A stretch of DNA of 8,234 nt from an uncultured Prevotella sp. GTDB taxonomy: Bacteria; Bacteroidota; Bacteroidia; Bacteroidales; Bacteroidaceae. The stretch spans positions 1-8,234 of the forward strand of contig CAAHDP010000308.1 of assembly GCA_900770515.1 (NCBI GenBank), in the 5' to 3' direction. The position numbers and the translations under genes were made by a program. This document shows, piece by piece, positions 7,601-8,234 of the stretch. Under the pieces are notes generated by a model, which was given only the letters and a program-made list of their open reading frames with translations, searched no databases and was not told the DNA's origin. Position 1 is the stretch's first letter. Each line of letters starts with the position of its first letter.

Positions 7601-8234
7601 CATGATAGGTCTTGATGGAGAACTTAGGAGCATCAGCTATTTCCTGATTGATGCTGTTCACAACATCATCAGTAACAATATCACCCTCCTGAATCTGCTG
7701 AGGTTCACGACCAGCGTTCTTCACAAGTTCCGCTTGCTCTGCTCTGGTCAAGATACGGTTCACCTTCATCGCACCAGTAATCACCCAAGGGTCAGTCTCG
7801 GGGTTCGGATTGGTACGATACATATAATATCCATCAGTAGGAAGATGTTTCAAGCCAGCGAGCGAATGCTGATACTTGCCCGATGGATTGATACCCTCTT
7901 GGCGAGCTTCCTCCTGATAATCTACATCAGCAGCATACTCAACTTCAGCGAACACGAAGTTCTTTGGGAAGAGAGTCTTGTTTCCCTCTGCATCCTTGCG
8001 GTTGAACTGGATAGCATAAGGCACTACTCCAAGATGCCAGCCTGGTCTATAGGCTAGCTTACCACTACCGCCTTGTGTACCCTTGCCGCCCTGCTTAACC
8101 TGAGGTCTGCCAGTCTTGCTTTCTCCTGCAATAGGAGCCGCATCAGCATCGAGCCACACACCAACTGGAGTAGCAGCACCATTAGGGTTCGCTACCATAG
8201 GTGGATAGAGTTTGCCATCCTTCAATACGAACAC
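1..8234 (-). CDS. Giant polyvalent protein, internal fragment (both ends outside window)
   Basis: One minus-strand frame is open for the entire window, 2,744 codons, with no stop, start or terminus visible. It reads as a chain of unrelated domains: an unnamed conserved domain, an ADP-ribosyltransferase-like domain, an LPD3-like domain, a long helical module, a zincin-like peptidase, a C5 DNA methyltransferase, a second ADP-ribosyltransferase-like domain and an LPD38-type region. This architecture is that of the polyvalent proteins of phages and conjugative elements, which are thought to be delivered with the DNA and to counter host defences; that role is known for the class and inferred here. 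Eight copies of a short FS[LI] peptide sit at the module boundaries. No signal peptide can be judged because the N-terminus is missing. Base composition shifts between modules, suggesting domain shuffling. The full protein must exceed 2,744 residues. The coding call is very secure; the host (probably Bacteroidota) is inferred. Confidence 0.95.
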   Translation of the reverse strand, partial: MFVLKDGKLYPPMVANPNGAATPVGVWLDADAAPIAGESKTGRPQVKQGGKGTQGGSGKLAYRPGWHLGVVPYAIQFNRKDAEGNKTLFPKNFVFAEVEYAADVDYQEEARQEGINPSGKYQHSLAGLKHLPTDGYYMYRTNPNPETDPWVITGAMKVNRILTRAEQAELVKNAGREPQQIQEGDIVTDDVVNSINQEIADAPKFSIKTYHGSQASFDHFDHSFMGSGEGAQAYGWGTYVSEVEGIAKAYAKANAKKNAPSRLMYQGKPMTYKTPSIIYQVALDMDKFNISAKEAISKMIDADEKKLASVGDTPFAKMRAKQVQDELKVLKDLNPSDFKINEDYDTVAQDLVDTKSGLDLLEDELKDAKSYVDLYQSRLDEAKEELSKAKESGTGLGVDMYESDVEYYSEQVKRYKQSIKTKESDIKDVKTKVDALQKKLDSMEKPRNLYSVDIPDDTGDNYLGWDEPLNAKQIDMWKKALLSAVPESDRAYYEEWADGMLENRKKENNPLTGKDAYYAIDSKYASKKTSMALSKAGFVGVKVIAQRNTGGNKEGKVNYVVFDENNAQITSHTKFSLKKDGLTPEIANTPVNIVDADEEHGFKNYAEAREWAKKNIVRTYNDEETGGKGEINISNTAVGKYLSEKAVKKSANKDVHMSVLKVLPSILRESVDAIQHVDRNKVGNERSEDFGVNPDVMIHRCYGAVNIGDKVYGVKITLKENVRTHEKTKLYSYEATKIELLDGQSGDVAMTSPRNSNNSITVAKIIKGFETTKKNGEKFSLKDEKTLAGVHNITEEKLRKALKLGGFANPSLAVIDTNKTGHDNFGEISFIAPSALLDKRTGKTGGTWITDAYTQRYPSVEREMSEKGYRKFEDWVDSLDYPSGAKAEIERQAKDALSDNNAPAWELMYLKEKGIDIKEYDSNINDYRWKEIIRDHPTAEDILNSMKTDPELNEKVTSLAKYAIIRPTMDKISLEVRRKIYEETGVKKSPISPIVRQQTKEIFERDYKSTLLNKDGSPRKKDVKKVVEDIVKEHNDTKKYDFYLSKVKASNYVNKNGLYDDYIRWQENKLDEFGTKNRIFRGYTKDGSRKYVPETLENVSKVMREEADGQTNGSEYTSFGSFIAKLASRVDSTDEMRANKDKLSSNKDKEEFYEKWSEVYYDLAKFLYNDVFYGEQRLHDIVLQSDPKKYAKKEYGIILTPTFMKKLDALKNAVQTELKSAYFETKYNRPLRLNEFAAAVVPDNLGEDVRKGIENAGLPMYDYDPNKEGDRSRAFNEAINSSDNIRFSLAGERGAAAADKAEERTFRMDNLSVARKMEEEKKDAKAIKMATGWERGADGKWRYEMPDAKIKDTMDVGGGHIVKRYEDDMLWNGGKLSNAIDAPELFKAYPQLKDVRIDTDAIMNDMPSNGEYNSKTNTITIHADELKYMNDILNHEIQHAIQGIEGFATGGSPTTIRGEVKKRFDEVTKQIKQLRAEGKEDEAKALIEKNRGLYNAYMKNDDFDSYKSLAGEVEARNVQERMNMTPEERRKSLAESTEDVARKDQIFLGVGDVSFSLRDMADGKESGAADMAEDLKGLNTPDEVDDAIKSAIEDMPSGWQMANKKMIHIAQALGENRKAEIAGEESKFSLKDGTLIKAGTYFSGGGLVEEGLKGIIDPVVAVEYDEKISGVYRNNFGQHIVTADVRDVDPKELVKQIDGEVEYFHASPVCKNYSQAKSNHAEVELDKETAASTAEFINAVKPKVVTIENVKGYKDSDAMKIITVSLDANGYNWDADVYNAADYGGYSNRERLIVRAVRDGKLPAKPKKMAHKSGWYEAVADIIPTLTEKKNGVATWMDVRLKADGIDWRNIDKPLYVMGSAYADGKVPHAFADELLPTLRTKSGDVIVMPDGKVYRAMGRVLARVSGVSDDYKMPFSENLSHTIIGNGIPTQLTEHVIAPLLTGSDPKFSIRTYHGTGASFDKFDFSHMGEGEGSQAFGWGGYVTNSKDIAEDYTRRAKIRKDNGGFEFVTDMSANNKDMVRQYIYKHKDVNKGLDAMRKDLSSALEMFPDDDDLKELSNILAKKNEEIAVPDNIAYLYDVDIPDDNGDYLDWENKLKKSHLNKVNKELVRIGKEPIEAIYPSRVDGKVRGQDLYDELSSMLGSKEAASKLLSDAGFVGIKYPAGTIFGGAKKDDYNYVIFDENNANIVGNTRFSLRYDQFEHDLNQWKKDNNLPKDAQRPTIPQRNAGESAVDFLKRVDEYRKQMALWKTAPTYEQHLLSDDTALGEFNRELQRGSVLKRIAFQDSMLAIRKAQEAIMKEVGVDRLNMAEDAYTAENRSHGKGKNEFEEYNNEFLQPLRKAYHQMKKILGDSYDNVRIYMMAKHGLERDAQMAFKKSLDADFEDVAQRSAAYRAYKGDMNRIINDSDLEFGRVDFNTWRQRDNALRTKYSPSYMDYRYDENGIAYDYSGLSALFGGSDFEEAAHKLVRDIESSHVAEVQDLWNATNAATKKILRDGYKAGMMSKDTYLYVRDMYSHYIPLRGWDGTTADQVWDYVGGGKGAFNQTLKTAHGRTSIADDPIAYIENMAESGILLNNKNWVKQHLMLLAQNHPTSLLTLSKAWYVKSTDANGNEEWIPATPQITSQMNSNQVKATIDAFEQKMENMAQTGDATQQREGLNIAYPQTHSEEREHEVRVMKDGEEYVIYVNGDPQLAQAMNNTRAHRVREIQSGKLDRAAAWLGRKMAAAYTSLSPLFIPSNYFRDL
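1659..2393 (-). other. Domain H: ADP-ribosyltransferase-like domain, copy 2 (residues 1948-2192)
   Basis: This is a paralogue of domain B. It starts KFSIRTYHGTGASFDKFD (H1955), then GEGSQAFGWGGYVTN with Y1983, later LYDVDIPDDNGDYLDW, AGFVGIKYPAG and NYVIFDENN with E2183, and finishes at the FS motif R2193. The H-to-Y spacing (28 residues) and the spacing from the Glu to the next FS motif (10 residues) are identical to copy 1. It lacks the long coiled-coil arm and has instead a shorter charged helical segment with an acidic DDDD run. The fold and motif residues match ART-PolyVal-type mono-ADP-ribosyltransferases that use NAD+; the target is unknown. It follows directly on the methyltransferase. 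DNA from about 1740 to 2250 is clearly AT-richer than the flanking modules. Confidence 0.75.
2394..3356 (-). other. Domain G: C5-cytosine DNA methyltransferase (residues 1627-1947)
   Basis: This domain would transfer a methyl group from S-adenosylmethionine to carbon 5 of cytosine in DNA. The family motifs appear in the usual order: motif I as AGTYFSGGGLVEEGL (1638 on); VVAVEYDEK in motif II; motif IV as ASPVCKNYS with the catalytic cysteine at C1710; motif VI as IENV (E1748); motif VIII as YSNRERLIV (R1789, R1791); PTLRT (1877) near motif IX; and GNGIP (1926-1930) as motif X. The span from motif I to X is about 290 residues, close to a full-length small enzyme, with a compact target recognition region. 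Motif IV is unusual: the proline normally just before the cysteine is V1709 and the usual Gln after it is K1711. In a polyvalent protein the likely role is protecting incoming DNA from restriction. The target sequence cannot be read from the protein. Confidence 0.88.
3357..3575 (-). other. Domain F: 73-residue spacer module between two FS motifs (residues 1554-1626)
   Basis: A short acidic, helical segment runs from SFSLRDMADGKES to the next motif at K1627. It includes LNTPDEVDDAIKSAIEDMPS and then GWQMANKKMIHIAQALGENR. I recognise no family. It lies between the zincin-like domain and the DNA methyltransferase. If the FS motifs are processing sites, this would be the smallest released product; otherwise it is a linker. 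Confidence 0.5.
3576..4379 (-). other. Domain E: zincin-like metallopeptidase-type domain (residues 1286-1553)
   Basis: The module opens with RFSLAGERGAAAADKAEERT, then a helical arm and ATGWERGADGKWRYEMPD, a signature I associate with LPD23-type regions of polyvalent proteins (label from memory). After a strand-rich part (NSKTNTITIHADEL) comes HEIQHAIQGIEGFATGGS with H1435, E1436 and H1439, the zinc-binding and catalytic HExxH pattern. About 70 residues later SLAGEVEARNVQER supplies E1512 or E1514 as a plausible third zinc ligand, as in gluzincin-like enzymes, followed by MTPEERRKSLAESTEDVARKDQI. All expected zincin residues are therefore present. Possible roles are cleavage of the polyvalent chain itself at its FS motifs or cleavage of a host protein. 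The peptidase fold is well supported; the substrate is unknown. Confidence 0.7.
4380..5903 (-). other. Domain D: long conserved helical polyvalent module (residues 778-1285)
   Basis: This is the longest module between two FS motifs, about 508 residues. It begins KFSLKDEK, then AGVHNITEEKLRKALKLGGF with H791, a segment GHDNFGEISFIAP, and DAYTQRYP (D851). A long, charged, mostly alpha-helical stretch follows. Conserved-looking points further on are NRIFRGYTKDGSRKYVPETL (F1080) and AAAVVPDNLGEDV (P1242). The end reads NAGLPMYDYDPNKEGDRSRA and leads to the next FS motif at R1286. I remember the same order of motifs in large phage proteins from other bacterial phyla, so this looks like one evolutionary unit, but I know no name or activity for it. 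Base composition is AT-richer from about 5100 to 5550. An A7 run sits at bases 5172-5178. Confidence 0.5.
5904..6515 (-). other. Domain C: LPD3-like polyvalent-associated domain (residues 574-777)
   Basis: The module starts at the second FS motif (KFSLKKDG, K574) and ends just before the third (K778). It has a helical start (NYAEAREWAKKNI), then EINISNTAVGKYLSEKAVKKS, a helix with VHMSVLKVLPSILRESV, and then NPDVMIHRCYGAVNIGDKV (H699, R700) leading into a strand-rich end (YGVKITLKENV, LYSYEATKIELL). The order 'helix with LP..I..S, then HR.YGAV.I..K.Y.VK.T.KE, then YSYE...IELL' is what I recall for LPD3 and related RelE/Barnase-like modules of phage polyvalent and MuF toxin proteins. Some of these are suspected nucleases, but I see no residue set that proves catalysis. 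The family label is from memory and moderately sure; activity is open. Confidence 0.5.
6516..7625 (-). other. Domain B: ADP-ribosyltransferase-like domain, copy 1 (residues 204-573)
   Basis: The domain begins at the FS motif with KFSIKTYHGS (H211). GEGAQAYGWGTYVSE follows, with Y239 in the GWGTY strand, and the domain closes with NYVVFDENN (E564). The H, Y and E-like positions match the three core motifs of the H-Y-E type ART fold, and the YHGS...GEGAQAYGWG signature is typical of the ART-PolyVal family in phage and conjugative-element polyvalent proteins. Such enzymes would move ADP-ribose from NAD+ to a host target; the target here is unknown. Late parts include LYSVDIPDD (from 449) and AGFVGVKV. 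Compared with copy 2 (domain H) the H-to-E distance is 353 instead of 228 residues, because of a coiled-coil insertion near residues 300-443. The family call is confident; catalytic activity is inferred from retained motif residues. Confidence 0.75.
6906..7337 (-). other. Coiled-coil insertion inside ADP-ribosyltransferase-like copy 1 (residues ~300-443)
   Basis: About 140 residues very rich in Lys, Glu, Asp, Leu and Val run from around DADEKKLA (D303) to the LDSMEKPRN segment (M443). Leucine and valine recur at heptad-like spacing (DLLEDELKDAK, LDEAKEELSKAK, VKTKVDALQKKLDSM), so one or two long antiparallel helices are likely. The region lies between the GWGTY motif and the VDIPDD motif of the ART-like domain. 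Copy 2 carries a shorter helical segment here, so this is a lineage-specific expansion. It may act as a partner-binding or spacing arm. DNA here is AT-richer than the surrounding modules. Confidence 0.65.
7626..8234 (-). other. Domain A: unnamed conserved N-proximal polyvalent domain (residues 1-203)
   Basis: This region opens with FVLKDGKLYPPMVANPNG and contains a glycine-rich stretch (about residues 46-58), then GWHLG at 65-69 followed by an aromatic and charged segment (PYAIQFNRKD). It then has RTNPNPETDPWVITGAM from residue 140, and ends in a polar linker before the first FS motif. I remember very similar segments in other large phage or conjugative-element proteins, but I cannot attach a family name or an activity. 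The mix of beta-prone and glycine-rich loops suggests a compact alpha+beta domain. The domain probably starts outside the window. It sits directly before the first ADP-ribosyltransferase-like module. Function unknown. Confidence 0.5.

Larger units (their letters stand above)
1644..7625 (-). repeat. Eight dispersed copies of an FS[LI] boundary peptide
   Basis: The pentapeptide [KRS]-F-S-[LI]-[KRA] occurs at bases 7611-7625 (KFSIK), 6501-6515 (KFSLK), 5889-5903 (KFSLK), 4365-4379 (RFSLA), 3561-3575 (SFSLR), 3342-3356 (KFSLK), 2379-2393 (KFSIR) and 1644-1658 (RFSLR). Every copy lies at a boundary between recognisable domains, and I saw none inside a domain. The codons differ: Phe as TTC or TTT, Ser as TCC, TCG, TCA, TCT or AGC, and Leu as TTG, CTC or CTA. 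Conservation is therefore at the protein level and is not a recent DNA repeat. A processing or docking site is the natural reading. Confidence 0.8.

Noticed and set aside
1..8234. Internal translation starts, promoters, terminators, tRNAs or CRISPR repeats
   Set aside because: I found no in-frame ATG preceded by a convincing ribosome binding site at a module border, no hairpin followed by a T-run, and no regular DNA repeats. The whole window is explained by one coding frame.

Overview
The whole window is coding. Read on the minus strand, a single reading frame runs from base 8234 down to base 3 without a stop codon: 2,744 complete codons plus two leftover bases. It is open at both ends, so neither the start nor the stop of the gene is visible. 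There is no intergenic space and therefore no visible promoter, ribosome binding site, terminator or RNA gene. Residue numbers below count from base 8234 (residue n begins at base 8237-3n).

The product looks like part of a giant 'polyvalent' protein. This class is known from tailed phages and conjugative elements, where many unrelated effector, anti-restriction and structural domains are strung together and are thought to enter the recipient cell with the DNA. The combination seen here resembles polyvalent proteins of Bacteroidota (Bacteroides/Prevotella-like) phages, prophages or integrative conjugative elements. That host assignment comes from remembered family resemblance and the moderate base composition, and it is an inference.

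Domain order from N to C: (A) 1-203, a conserved domain I cannot name, with a GWHLG motif; (B) 204-573, an ADP-ribosyltransferase-like domain carrying a long coiled-coil insertion; (C) 574-777, an LPD3-like domain; (D) 778-1285, a long conserved, mostly helical module with a VHN motif near its start; (E) 1286-1553, a zincin-type metallopeptidase-like domain with HEIQH; (F) 1554-1626, a very short spacer module; (G) 1627-1947, a complete C5-cytosine DNA methyltransferase; (H) 1948-2192, a second ADP-ribosyltransferase-like domain paralogous to B; (I) 2193-2744 and beyond, a large helical domain of LPD38 type that continues past the window edge.

The most striking pattern is that nearly every module boundary is marked by the same short peptide, [KRS]-F-S-[LI]-[KRA], eight copies in all, written with different synonymous codons each time. 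This fits a string of protease processing sites that would release the modules as separate proteins. A metallopeptidase-like domain inside the same chain is one candidate protease. A plausible combined role is that the methyltransferase protects incoming DNA from restriction while two ADP-ribosyltransferases and an LPD3-like module act on host targets.
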